From NCBI RefSeq assembly GCF_001902635.1, contig NZ_MJAO01000020.1, positions 17,779-81,778 of the forward strand: a DNA stretch of 64,000 nt, given 5' to 3'. The translations under genes and the position numbers were made by a program. Below the pieces are notes generated by a model. That model did no database searches. It saw nothing but the letters and a program-made list of their open reading frames with translations, and was not told the DNA's origin. This document shows positions 29,036 through 38,059 of the stretch, piece after piece. The DNA comes from Serratia marcescens (GTDB taxonomy: Bacteria > Pseudomonadota > Gammaproteobacteria > Enterobacterales > Enterobacteriaceae). Every line of letters begins with the position of its first letter. Position 1 is the first letter of the stretch.

Positions 29036-30133
29036 TTATTTCTTCAGCGCAAGATATTGGCGGCAAATAGGCTCAAGCCCATAGCTCAGCAATTGCTGTT
29101 GATTTATCTGCGGCGGATTGGCATAGACCGCTGCCATTTTCTCCGCCAGCGAAGCTTCGTTTAATTCCGCCAGCGCGTGAGTCATGCCGGCTTTTTCCAG
29201 AATTTCCGCAGGGCCGCCCGGGCAGCGGGTGCTGACCACCGGCGTGCCGCACAGCAGCGATTCCACCAGTACGTTGCCGAACCCTTCGCTGTCGGAACTG
29301 AGCACCAGCAGCGACGCATGGCGAATAAACGGGTAGGGATTGGCCTGGAAACCGAGGAACAGCACGCGTTCTGCGATGCCTAACTCCGCCGCCAGGCGTT
29401 TGGCGTCGGCGACTCTGGCGTCGTCCCCGGTGCCGATCAAGGCTAAAGGCGCCTGAATGCCGGATTGCGCATAGGCTTTCAGCAGGCGGTCATGCCGTTT
29501 GGTGGCGTGAAAACGGCCGACGTGCACCAGGTAGTCCTGACCGGCCAGTTCGCAAGGCTCCGCCGCCTGTTGCTGAATGGCGGCGATGTCGAACGGGTTA
29601 TTGATGACCGCCAATCGGCGTGGCCGGATAGGCAGATTCTGCTGCAGGTCGTCACCGACCGCCTGTGAAACGGCGACGATATTTCTCCCCTGATAAACGC
29701 CGGCGATTTTACGTTGCTTCAGCCAGCGGTCCAGGCCCTTGCGATGGCCGAGGTAGGAGGTGGAGAGAATGCCGTGAATGCAAAACCACAGACGATCCGA
29801 GGCCAACCGCTTGCTGCGGCTGACGATGCGATCGGTTTTATGCAGGTTGGAGAACACCAGATCGAACGCGCCGTGTCGACGCTCGTGTTCGGCTATCGCC
29901 CGATCCAGCGCGGTGGCGCGACGTGACAGCTCGGTCAGCTTGCGCCACGGGGCGCGGCTGCGATCGGCCACCACCTGATAATCAATGCCTGACGGGATAG
30001 GATAGTTACAGACGTCGCGCAGCGAGATCAGGCTGACGTCATGTCCCTGTTGCCGCATGCCCTGACACAGGGTCAGCACCACTTTTTCCGCACCGCCTCC
30101 CGGCAGGCCGTCGATGATCATCAGAATACGCAT
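29036..30133 (-). CDS. wabH: LPS core GT4 glycosyltransferase, WabH-like
   Basis: 365 residues, GT-B fold, GT4 family. The N-terminal RILMIIDGLPGGGAEKVVL is the acceptor-side loop; the donor site has VGRFHATKRHDRLL and EGFGNVLVESLLCGTPVV (the EX7E motif). By sequence type and by place next to wabG and waaQ it matches WabH of Klebsiella and Serratia, which adds GlcNAc to core galacturonic acid; WabN then removes the acetyl group. The name is an inference from context and recall. It starts 2 bases after the wabG stop. Confidence 0.75.
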   Translation of the reverse strand: MRILMIIDGLPGGGAEKVVLTLCQGMRQQGHDVSLISLRDVCNYPIPSGIDYQVVADRSRAPWRKLTELSRRATALDRAIAEHERRHGAFDLVFSNLHKTDRIVSRSKRLASDRLWFCIHGILSTSYLGHRKGLDRWLKQRKIAGVYQGRNIVAVSQAVGDDLQQNLPIRPRRLAVINNPFDIAAIQQQAAEPCELAGQDYLVHVGRFHATKRHDRLLKAYAQSGIQAPLALIGTGDDARVADAKRLAAELGIAERVLFLGFQANPYPFIRHASLLVLSSDSEGFGNVLVESLLCGTPVVSTRCPGGPAEILEKAGMTHALAELNEASLAEKMAAVYANPPQINQQQLLSYGLEPICRQYLALKK

Positions 30134-30135
30134 AG

Positions 30136-31263
30136 CTAGTCCAGTAACCGGTTATAGAGGGAAATCAGCTGTTCGGAGAGATGCGCCGGCGTAGCCGTCA
30201 TAATGCGCAATCTTGCCGCTTCGCCCATGGACGATCCCAGCGCCTGGCGCGGCAGCGCCCGAATGGCGTCCGTGATGGCCGGTACGTCGAGCGCATCGGT
30301 GACGAAGCCGTTCTGGCCGGGGGTGATAAACTCGGCGCCACCGCAGGTGGTGCTGGTGATCACCGGCAGGCCGCATGACATCGCTTCCAGAATCACGTTG
30401 GGGAACGGATCGTACAGCGTCGGCAGCAGCAGCGCGTCCGACGCCTGATAGAACGGCAAGGTCTGTTTTTGCACACCCATAAAGTGTATGCGATCGCCGC
30501 AGCCCAGCGACTGCGCCAGCGCCCGGTAGCGTTTTTCGGCCTTGTCTTTGCCGACCACCAGCAGATGGCTGTCGGTCGCCGCCACGGCGCGGATGGCAGC
30601 GGCCAGCCCTTTGCGCTCGAAGCCGGAGCCGACGAAGATCAGGCAGTGCGCCTGCTGCGGGATCTGATACTGCTCGCGCAGCCGACGGCGTTGATCCTCG
30701 TCGGCGGGCGGGAATTTCTGATTGTCGATGGCGTTATAGATCACCGTGATCTTGTCGGCGGGCACGCCAAAATCGGCGATGATTTCCTGCTTGATCATCT
30801 CGGCGTTGCAGATGACGGCTTTCAACTCCGGCGCGGCGTACATGGCGCGTTCGGCGCACATCACGTAGCGGTGATAGCGGTTGGAAAACAGCCACTTGCG
30901 CCGCCATTCCGGCAGCAGACGCGCGCGTTGCAGCAACCAGCGGCGGTGTACGCCGTCGCCGGCGCGGTAGATGTCGCAGCCGGGAATGCGCTCGTGGCTT
31001 TGCACCAGGTCGAAGCGCTCTTTCTGCCACAGGGCCCTGGCCGCCACGGCGAACCCGCGCTCGCGGCTGATGCGGCCGAGTTTTAACGGGTTGCACAGAT
31101 GGATGTGCCAGTTGGGGTTGGCGTCACCTTGCCATTCGCGGGTGATGACGTTCAGATCGAGATCCTGTTGTTCCAGCGCCTCCAGGGCGCGGGAAACGAA
31201 ACGTTCGGCCCCGCCGTCCGGGCGGTATTTTTGGCGAACGATCGCCAAACGAAATGCTTTCAT
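30136..31263 (-). CDS. wabG: LPS core GT4 glycosyltransferase, WabG-like
   Basis: 375 residues, WaaG-type GT4 enzyme. It shares with E. coli WaaG the N-terminal YRPDGGAERFVSRAL loop, HERIPGCDIYRAGDG, GSGFERKGLAAAIRAV and the donor motif DPFPNVILEAMSCGLPVITS. In Klebsiella and Serratia this family member, WabG, adds galacturonic acid to heptose II in place of the glucose added by WaaG. Sugar choice cannot be seen in the sequence. The ATG overlaps the waaQ stop (ATGA). Confidence 0.8.
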   Translation of the reverse strand: MKAFRLAIVRQKYRPDGGAERFVSRALEALEQQDLDLNVITREWQGDANPNWHIHLCNPLKLGRISRERGFAVAARALWQKERFDLVQSHERIPGCDIYRAGDGVHRRWLLQRARLLPEWRRKWLFSNRYHRYVMCAERAMYAAPELKAVICNAEMIKQEIIADFGVPADKITVIYNAIDNQKFPPADEDQRRRLREQYQIPQQAHCLIFVGSGFERKGLAAAIRAVAATDSHLLVVGKDKAEKRYRALAQSLGCGDRIHFMGVQKQTLPFYQASDALLLPTLYDPFPNVILEAMSCGLPVITSTTCGGAEFITPGQNGFVTDALDVPAITDAIRALPRQALGSSMGEAARLRIMTATPAHLSEQLISLYNRLLD

Positions 31264-32342
31264 GCCAGCGTGCTCCGCGCGGCTGCAATCACCGCGTCTG
31301 TAGGAATAAGGTCGAGATACCGTTCGTCGGTGCCGGTATCGATGGCGTCGGGATCGGGCAGTTCACCGAAGTCGCCGGCCCAGATCACGGTGCCGATGGC
31401 CTGCCATGGCCGCCAGAAGGTCAGCTTGGAAGGGCCGAACAGCGCCACACATGGCGTTTGCAGCGCGGCGGCCATGTGCATCGGCACCGAGTCCACGCCG
31501 ATAAACAGCTTGGCGTGATCGATCAGGGCGGCCAGCTGGCGCAGCGTCAGTTGCCCGGCCAACGAGACCACGCCCTGCGGCGGGCAGAGCGCCAAAATAC
31601 GTTCTACCATGGCTTTTTCTCTGGCGTCAGGGCCAGAGGTGATCACCAGCCGGTGGCCATCGGCCTGCAAGGCGGTGAGGGTGGCGGCCATTTTCTCTTC
31701 GCTCCAGCATTTGAAGAACCAGCGCGACGTGGGTTGCACCACAATATACCCGCCTGCGACGCCCTGTTTCTGCAACAGTTGCTCACAAGCCTGCCAATCC
31801 TGCGGTTCATAACTCATGGTGACATGTTCATTGAGCGTGGGCAGATTCAGTGGTGCCAGCAGAGACAGGTTTTGTTCGACGGTATGCAGGCGGGCGTGAT
31901 TGTCCACCGGCACCAGTTGCGTGTGGCAGTGGCGCCACAGGAAGCCGCGGCGTTTGGGAAAATCGAAGCCCAGACGGATGCGCGCGCCGGTCAGGCGCGT
32001 GAGGATGGCACTGCGCCACTGATCGGCCAGGTTGACCACCAGATCGTAGCGCTGCTCCTTCAGGCGGCGCAGTAGCGCCAGCTCGTGCCCCAGGTGTGCG
32101 CGGGCACCCTGTTTTTTCCATTGGCGATCGATGGCGAAAAGGGTCGACAGCTCTGGATTGCTGGCCAGCATCTCCTGCGTTTCCTGATACAGCAGCACAT
32201 CGATCTGCGACTGCGGGTAGTTTTGCCGCAGGCTGCTGATGACCGGCGTGACCAGCAGCATATCGCCGTGGTGGCGCAGTTTTATGATCAGGATACGCTG
32301 TACGGATGGGGCGGAAGTTAGGGCTGGCGCGTCGTTCATCAT
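31260..32342 (-). CDS. waaQ: LPS heptosyltransferase III WaaQ
   Basis: 360 residues, GT9 family. It adds heptose III to heptose II. The sequence RILIIKLRHHGDMLLVTPVI at the N-terminus and GVDSVPMHMAAALQTPCVAL with FWRPW at the C-terminus match WaaQ closely. Two ATG codons stand in tandem at 32342 and 32339; either could be used. It heads the waaQ-wabG-wabH run, all coupled by overlaps, and is divergent from the wabN-like gene with about 210 bases between. Confidence 0.88.
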   Translation of the reverse strand: MMNDAPALTSAPSVQRILIIKLRHHGDMLLVTPVISSLRQNYPQSQIDVLLYQETQEMLASNPELSTLFAIDRQWKKQGARAHLGHELALLRRLKEQRYDLVVNLADQWRSAILTRLTGARIRLGFDFPKRRGFLWRHCHTQLVPVDNHARLHTVEQNLSLLAPLNLPTLNEHVTMSYEPQDWQACEQLLQKQGVAGGYIVVQPTSRWFFKCWSEEKMAATLTALQADGHRLVITSGPDAREKAMVERILALCPPQGVVSLAGQLTLRQLAALIDHAKLFIGVDSVPMHMAAALQTPCVALFGPSKLTFWRPWQAIGTVIWAGDFGELPDPDAIDTGTDERYLDLIPTDAVIAAARSTLA

Positions 32343-32552
32343 GAGTCGCTTTCTGGGAAACCAATCTTTGATTCTAAATGACCCGATCGCATGTGGCTAC
32401 TGTTGCACGGTTTTCTTGGCGGGCGGCAAAAAAATCGCCGCGCAGGGGACGAATGCGTCTCAACGTTGTCCAAACCAGGCAGCAAAGTCGTTTGCCCTGG
32501 CGAAACGGCCTGCGTAACATAGTGCATTCTGTTGATATCAGGCTCGATATTC

Positions 32553-33509
32553 ATGACTAAACCGGCGTTTCTCATCACCATTGATACCGAAGGCGATAAT
32601 CTGTGGCAAAACCACGATCGCATCGCGACCGAAAACACGCGTTTCTTGCCGCGCTTTCAGGCGCTGTGCGAAAAATACGCCTTCAAACCGGTTTATCTCA
32701 CCAACTATGAAATGGCGATGGATCCGGCTTACGTCGAGTTCGCGCGCGATGTTATCGCCCGCGGCGCCGGCGAGGTGGGCATGCATCTGCACGCCTGGAA
32801 CAGCCCGCCGCTAACGCCGTTGACCGACGACGACTGGCGCCACAAGCCCTATCTTATCGAGTATCCCGCCGATCAGGTTCGTGCCAAGGTCGATCATATG
32901 ACCAAGCTGCTGGAAGACGCTTTCCAGACCAAAATGCTGAGCCACCGCGCCGGCCGCTGGGCGTTCAACGAATACTATGCCTCGCTGCTGCTGGAGTACG
33001 GCTATCAGGTGGACTGCTCGGTTACGCCGCGGGTCAACTGGCAGTTCTCGCCGGGCAACCCGCAGGGCAACGGTGGCACCGATTACCGCCGCTTCCCGTC
33101 GCAGGCCTATTTCATCGATCCGCAGAACATCGCCAAACCGGGCGCTTCGTCGCTTCTGGAAGTGCCGATGAGCATTCAGTACAAACACTCGGCGCTGATG
33201 AATGCGTTCAAGCAGGGTTATGACCGGCTGCGCGGCAAACGGCGCTCGCCGTCCGTCAACTGGCTGCGGCCCAGCGGCGGCAACGTGGACAAGATGAAAA
33301 GCGTGGCCGAGGCGTCGCTGGCGCAAGGGCATGACTACGTCGAATTTATGCTGCACTCCTCCGAGTTTATGCCGGGCGGCAGCCCGACGTTCAAAACCGA
33401 ACAGGACATCGAAGGGCTGTATCGCGATCTGGAGCAGTTGTTTGACTGGCTGCAGCAGCGCACGGTGGGCATGACGCTGGCCGAGTATTATCAACTTAAA
33501 GCGAACTAA
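32553..33509 (+). CDS. wabN: LPS polysaccharide deacetylase-like protein, WabN-like
   Basis: 318 residues with a NodB/polysaccharide-deacetylase-like fold: the N-terminal metal/base region LITIDTEGD, the HxH segment EVGMHLHAWNSPP, the Arg region LSHRAGRWAFN and the C-terminal His in FMLHSSEFMPGG. WabN of Klebsiella and Serratia deacetylates core GlcNAc to GlcN after WabH. It is divergent from waaQ. The frame begins with a TTG at 32532, but the ATG at 32553 starts the fold. It is followed 8 bases later by a GT9 gene. Confidence 0.75.
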   Translation: MTKPAFLITIDTEGDNLWQNHDRIATENTRFLPRFQALCEKYAFKPVYLTNYEMAMDPAYVEFARDVIARGAGEVGMHLHAWNSPPLTPLTDDDWRHKPYLIEYPADQVRAKVDHMTKLLEDAFQTKMLSHRAGRWAFNEYYASLLLEYGYQVDCSVTPRVNWQFSPGNPQGNGGTDYRRFPSQAYFIDPQNIAKPGASSLLEVPMSIQYKHSALMNAFKQGYDRLRGKRRSPSVNWLRPSGGNVDKMKSVAEASLAQGHDYVEFMLHSSEFMPGGSPTFKTEQDIEGLYRDLEQLFDWLQQRTVGMTLAEYYQLKAN

Positions 33510-33517
33510 GAACTCAC

Positions 33518-34612
33518 ATGTCGAAGAAATGGAAAATCAAGGTTGCCGACTGGTTCTTGCGGCGCTATACGGCGAAGTACGGCCGTTTTCAGGACAAGGC
33601 GACGTTCGACGGCGCCCAGCAATTTGACAACATCGTCATCTATTCCACTACGGCGTTGGGCGATTTCATGTTCAACACGCCGGCGTTGAGGGCGATGAGG
33701 GAGCGCTACCCCGATGCGCACATTACGCTGGTGGTGCACAAGAAAAACCGCGAGCTGGTGGAAAACGGCCGCTATTACGATCGCGTGGTGTATTGGGACA
33801 GCAAGATCAAGACGATACGCCCGCTGCTGAAATCGCTGCGCGAACATCGGCCGGATTTGGCGCTGATCCTGCACTCCCATTTGCCTTATGACATCATCAG
33901 CGCCGTACTGGCCGGGGCGAAGTACATTATCAGGGATAACTACAGTTCAGGCATTTGCGGGCTGGAGCCTTGGCTGACCAACTATATCTTCCATTACTAC
34001 GGCCACTTCGTGCGCCGCAAGCTGGAGCTGATTTCCATTTTGGGCTGCCGCAGCGACGATCCGACGATGGAAATTCCCGTGGACTATCAGCGCGGCGTCA
34101 AAAGCAGCGAACACCCCACCATCGGTTTCCAGCTAGGGGCGTCAACGGAGTCGCGTTGCTGGCCGGTGTCGCACTATGCGCGGTTGGCCGATGAGCTGGT
34201 GGCGAAGCACCCCAACGTGCGCATCGTGCTGATTGGCGCACCGTTTGACGACGGCAAGGCCAAACAGTTCATGAACCTGATCGGCCCTGACACGCAGGCC
34301 TGCGTGGATAACCAGATCGGTAAAACGGGGCTGCAAGGCTTGCTGACGCTGATCGACAGTTTCCATGTTCTGGTCACCGGCGATACCGGGCCGCTGCATC
34401 TGGCGGTGGCGTTGAAGGTGAAAACCATCAGCCTGTTCGTGACCGCCGACTCACGCTCCACCGGGCCGATTCAGGATGCTGAACTGCACCGCATCATTCA
34501 AGTGTCGCGTACCGGCTATACGATGCCGCTGGAGGCAGAAAGCCCGATGGGGGTCATCCAGCCGCAGCGGATTTATGATGAACTGGTCGCGCACGTGCCT
34601 TTGACGCGCTGA
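33518..34612 (+). CDS. GT9-family (heptosyltransferase-like) glycosyltransferase
   Basis: 364 residues. After a basic N-terminal extension of about 35 residues comes IVIYSTTALGDFMFNTPALR, and near the end VTGDTGPLHLAVALKVKTIS, the GT9 signatures. Which residue it adds is unknown. It is 8 bases after the wabN-like gene and likely cotranscribed, so it probably works in outer-core assembly. The extended basic N-terminus may bind the membrane. It converges on the GT2 gene at 34649 with a 10-bp hairpin between. Confidence 0.8.
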   Translation: MSKKWKIKVADWFLRRYTAKYGRFQDKATFDGAQQFDNIVIYSTTALGDFMFNTPALRAMRERYPDAHITLVVHKKNRELVENGRYYDRVVYWDSKIKTIRPLLKSLREHRPDLALILHSHLPYDIISAVLAGAKYIIRDNYSSGICGLEPWLTNYIFHYYGHFVRRKLELISILGCRSDDPTMEIPVDYQRGVKSSEHPTIGFQLGASTESRCWPVSHYARLADELVAKHPNVRIVLIGAPFDDGKAKQFMNLIGPDTQACVDNQIGKTGLQGLLTLIDSFHVLVTGDTGPLHLAVALKVKTISLFVTADSRSTGPIQDAELHRIIQVSRTGYTMPLEAESPMGVIQPQRIYDELVAHVPLTR

Positions 34613-34623
34613 GGGAGCGACGA

Positions 34624-34647
34624 CGCATCGGCCGCCTGGCCGATGCG
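34624..34647. terminator. Hairpin between convergent GT9 and GT2 genes
   Basis: Perfect 10-bp stem CGCATCGGCC / GGCCGATGCG with loop GCCT. T runs are poor on both sides, so terminator strength is uncertain. Confidence 0.6.
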
Positions 34648-34648
34648 G

Positions 34649-35626
34649 TTAGTGAGGTTTGCGCCCGCGCAACTTCGAAAGAAAGGTATCCACTCGCGCA
34701 TAGCGCATCTGGCGGACTTTTTTGCCCGGCACGTCGCTGTTGCGGCAGATATCGGCGGCGCGGCGCAGGATGTGCAGCGTTGCCGGCGCGTAATGATAGT
34801 AACCGTATACCGCCTTCGACATGCTTTTCACCTCGGAAAAGCAGTTGGCGAGCATCAGGGCGGCCAGTCGGCGCAACGATTCATCCCCGGGATGCTGTGC
34901 CACAAAGCGCAGCATTTTCTCCATGGCGAACAGCAGATCTTCAATATCTTTAGGTTTGATATTGCGGGTGATGCCTTGGCTGTTGTCCCGATAAAAGTAG
35001 AGCTCGCAGTCGAGATGGGCGATGCGGCGCGTTTTGAAATACTGAAAAGGCGTGAAAATCACGTCTTCATAGCGTCTGCCGTCTTCGAACGTTTCACCTT
35101 CCAGCAACGTGCGTTTATATACCCGGCTCCAGAGATGCCACATCGAGCGTGCAAACAGCGGTTGCAGGCAGCCCAACCCCAATTGTGAAAAGTCGTAGGC
35201 GACGGGCTGCGCCGCGCGATTATCGGGTGTCGGCGGTTGTTCGGTGAACTTCTGATAATTAAAGTCGATCAGGTCATCTTCACCGGCGGTCAGCAGGGGC
35301 CGCAGGATCGCCAGGTAGTCGTCGCTCAGCAGATCGTCACCATCAAGAAAGGTGACATAGCGTCCGGTGGCCTGCCGCAACCCGACGTTGCGGGCGCGCG
35401 CAATGCCGCCGTTGGCCTGTGAAATAAAGACCACGCGCGGGTGCCGCCGCTGCGCCAGATATTGGCTGACCAGCGTGCCGGAGGCGTCGGTGGAGCCATC
35501 GTCGATGATCACCACCTCGATATCGTCACTAATCTGCGTAAATAACGATTTCAACGCCGCGATGACGAACGCTTCATTATTATAAAACGGCACGATCATG
35601 CTGAGCAGCGGCTGCTGGGGATTCAC
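34649..35626 (-). CDS. GT2-family glycosyltransferase of the LPS cluster
   Basis: 325 residues. The GT-A nucleotide-sugar domain is plain: LLSMIVPFYNNEAFVIAALK, VVIIDDGSTDASG, GIARARNVGLRQATGRYVTF and FLDGDDLLSDDY (DxD). The C-terminal half is helical and variable. Start choice: no ATG fits; the GTG at 35626 has CAGGAG 8 bases before it and overlaps the waaL stop (GTGA). The open frame extends to 35848 as an antisense-like shadow. Donor and acceptor are unknown; place suggests outer-core or O-antigen sugar transfer. Confidence 0.82.
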   Translation of the reverse strand: MNPQQPLLSMIVPFYNNEAFVIAALKSLFTQISDDIEVVIIDDGSTDASGTLVSQYLAQRRHPRVVFISQANGGIARARNVGLRQATGRYVTFLDGDDLLSDDYLAILRPLLTAGEDDLIDFNYQKFTEQPPTPDNRAAQPVAYDFSQLGLGCLQPLFARSMWHLWSRVYKRTLLEGETFEDGRRYEDVIFTPFQYFKTRRIAHLDCELYFYRDNSQGITRNIKPKDIEDLLFAMEKMLRFVAQHPGDESLRRLAALMLANCFSEVKSMSKAVYGYYHYAPATLHILRRAADICRNSDVPGKKVRQMRYARVDTFLSKLRGRKPH

Positions 35627-36864
35627 GGGGTCTGCTCCTGGGCAGCGGGTTGTTTCGTAACGGAAAGAACGGCGGCAATCAACGCTAAACAGAACATGGC
35701 GGTGCCTTCCGTGCTGAAGAAGATAACGTCGCTCAGGCCGTAAACGAACAGGCTCGCGCTCACGCTCAACAGCAGCGCGTTGCGCTGCGGCCGGAACGCA
35801 GAGAAGAACAGGCCGACATAGAGCGCCAGCAGCAGCAGTACACCCCAAACGCCCTTGAGCGAATAGGTTTCCAGCAGCTCGTTATGCAGGTGGACGTTGA
35901 TGTAGGGCATGACGCCAGACAGGCGCGGCTGTTGGGCGACCAGAGAACGGATCTCTTCGCCGCGCTGTTCGGCGGATTGGCCCCAGGGGGCGTCTGACCC
36001 TGTACGCCATGCCAGCGTTTGCATCGACAACCGGGAAATGATCGAGTTTTCGGTCTGAGGTTGGTCCATCAGGCGCATGTCGGTCTCAAAGGCCTGAATG
36101 CGTTGTTCTATCTGCGGTTTAAACACCAGGCCGCAAGCCACGAGCAGCAGCGGCACTGAGAAGACCAGCGCGAGCTTGTGCTTTCTGGAGACCAGATGTT
36201 TGGTCGCCAGCAGCGACAGGCAGACCGCCACCGGGTAGACCAACATGGCCGCGCGGGTGCCGGTGAGCACCAGCGCAGAGAAGGACAGCAGGAATGCCGC
36301 GATGTACAACGCCAGACGGTAGCGGGTGCGCAGCATCAGGATGGCCTGCATCATCACCAGATCGATGGCGGTCATCAGGTAGGCAGCGACCGTGGCGCGA
36401 TCGAAGTTGAGCTCTACGCGCGGAATATCCAGGCGCAATCCCTGATAGAGGGAATAACCGTTGACCGCCAGGCCGGTGGCGAGGGCCACGACGACCAGCA
36501 GGCGCTGTACGCACAGACGTTCATTGAGCGCGATGAGCAAAATGAAGGCGGTAGCGAGTTGGAGCTTGCCGGTCGACATATATGAACGATAAATGTTGAT
36601 GTATTCGCCCGGCTGTTTGAAGTGATGCATCCAGAGGATGGTTCCCATGCCGACGCAGAAAAAAAGCACGGGAAGCAGCAAGTTGCCTTTATTTTTAAAA
36701 TAATAACCGGGATACAGGCAAACGGCGATAAAGGCGATGTAGCTGGAAACGTAAAAGAGATTGCGTCCGGTCGCAGAACCGAAAGGGATGGCGCAAAAAG
36801 CGATGGCGCACCCCAGATAAATCAGATAGCTGAAGGCGGGGTGCGGTGTTCTTAGTTTTAGCAT
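35623..36864 (-). CDS. waaL: O-antigen ligase-family protein (WaaL)
   Basis: 413 residues from the ATG, with about 11 hydrophobic helices and one large periplasmic loop near residues 260-330. The Wzy_C/O-antigen ligase hallmarks are ALVLTGTRAAML (conserved Arg) and VHLHNELLETYSLKGVWG (conserved His) at the end of the loop. WaaL joins O antigen from undecaprenyl-PP to the lipid A core in the periplasm. A GTG at 36885 in frame would add 7 residues; neither has a strong ribosome site. It could also be an O-antigen polymerase, but the core-cluster place favours ligase. Confidence 0.8.
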   Translation of the reverse strand: MLKLRTPHPAFSYLIYLGCAIAFCAIPFGSATGRNLFYVSSYIAFIAVCLYPGYYFKNKGNLLLPVLFFCVGMGTILWMHHFKQPGEYINIYRSYMSTGKLQLATAFILLIALNERLCVQRLLVVVALATGLAVNGYSLYQGLRLDIPRVELNFDRATVAAYLMTAIDLVMMQAILMLRTRYRLALYIAAFLLSFSALVLTGTRAAMLVYPVAVCLSLLATKHLVSRKHKLALVFSVPLLLVACGLVFKPQIEQRIQAFETDMRLMDQPQTENSIISRLSMQTLAWRTGSDAPWGQSAEQRGEEIRSLVAQQPRLSGVMPYINVHLHNELLETYSLKGVWGVLLLLALYVGLFFSAFRPQRNALLLSVSASLFVYGLSDVIFFSTEGTAMFCLALIAAVLSVTKQPAAQEQTP

Positions 36865-36892
36865 CGGGCGTGTTTTCCGGCTCACGTTTCAA

Positions 36893-38059
36893 TTAAGCGA
36901 TAAATGATCGCAGCGTGTCGTCGAACTCAGCTTTGAACTGATCATAGTTGAAATGTTCCGCAGGATAGCGCTGCGCATTCCGGCTCAGAGTCTGATAGGT
37001 TTCACGCTCCAGCAATGTCTCCACGGCATCCGCGCAGTCGAGATGCGACAGCAGTTTGGGGGAGACCAGGCTGTCGGTCAGCGGATCGTAGACCTCATGC
37101 GGGAAATCGACCTCGATATCGGTTAACTGCCGGTGTTGTTCGATGGTGACCGACGGCGTCAGGCCGATGCCGCAGACGCCGTCTTTCACGGCTTCCGGCT
37201 GGCCGTCAACCCGAGGGAAAATGACCGGCACGCCGAAATAGAGCGATTCCATGCAAGACAAACCAAACGGCTCGGTGATCGGCGTACTCATGTAGATGTG
37301 CGTGCGATTGAAGAAGCCGGCGACATCGTCCTGGTAACCGCTAAAGGTCACGCGATCGCCGAGCTGAAGCCGGGCGGCCAGCGCCTCGAACGCTGCGCGA
37401 TCCGGCCCTTTGCCGGCCACTTCCAGCGTGACGTCATGCCCGCGCCGCAGCAATTCCTGCATCATCAAGAGTGAAACGCTGATGCCTTTCAGGCTGACCA
37501 GGCGCGAGGCGGTGCCGATTCTGATCGGCTGCGACAGCACTTTCGGCGCGTTGGCGATCCCCGCCGGCGTCTTGATGCGGTTGATCACCACGTGATTTGG
37601 GCAAGGCAGGTTAAAGCGCAGTTCCATCACCCGTTTTGAGGCGTGCGAGGCGGAAATCACGCCGTCCAGCATGGCGAAGAAACGCAGCGTCTTTTGATTC
37701 TTGGGATAGCGCCAGGAACAGCCGTGATCGTAGTAAACCAGCTTGCCGCGTTTGGGTTTGGTCACCAGCCCCGGCACCAAGTCCCAGACGATCACCACGT
37801 CGGCGTTGGCCCGCTCAATTTTCCGCTTCAGCAGAAATTTACGCAGGAACTGCGGGCAGCGCAGCGTCAGCGAATTGACCAAGCGGTTGGCGAACGTGAC
37901 GGATTGATGCGCGGGCAGCTGCCGGCGGATCTCCTCGCCGATGTCAGGACTGATGCACAAGATCTGGTTGCTGCCGTCGGTCGTCTCGTTGATGTACTGC
38001 AGAAACAGGCGCTCGACGCCGCCCATTTTTCCCAGGTTGATAATGTGCAGTTTTTTCAT
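36893..38059 (-). CDS. GT4-family glycosyltransferase of the LPS core cluster
   Basis: 388 residues. GT-B, GT4 pattern: N-terminal KLHIINLGKMGGVERLFLQY, then GTASRLVSLKGISVSLLM and the donor motif TEPFGLSCMESLYFGVPVIF. The ATG at 38059 overlaps the waaC stop (ATGA), so it is coupled to the hldD-waaF-waaC run. It occupies the place of core glycosyltransferases in related species, but I do not recognise which; sugar and linkage are open. Confidence 0.82.
   Translation of the reverse strand: MKKLHIINLGKMGGVERLFLQYINETTDGSNQILCISPDIGEEIRRQLPAHQSVTFANRLVNSLTLRCPQFLRKFLLKRKIERANADVVIVWDLVPGLVTKPKRGKLVYYDHGCSWRYPKNQKTLRFFAMLDGVISASHASKRVMELRFNLPCPNHVVINRIKTPAGIANAPKVLSQPIRIGTASRLVSLKGISVSLLMMQELLRRGHDVTLEVAGKGPDRAAFEALAARLQLGDRVTFSGYQDDVAGFFNRTHIYMSTPITEPFGLSCMESLYFGVPVIFPRVDGQPEAVKDGVCGIGLTPSVTIEQHRQLTDIEVDFPHEVYDPLTDSLVSPKLLSHLDCADAVETLLERETYQTLSRNAQRYPAEHFNYDQFKAEFDDTLRSFIA

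Noticed and set aside
32343..32552. Search for a JUMPstart/ops element (GGCGGTAGCGT) upstream of LPS genes
   Set aside because: No convincing match was seen here or upstream of hldD, so RfaH control is not claimed.
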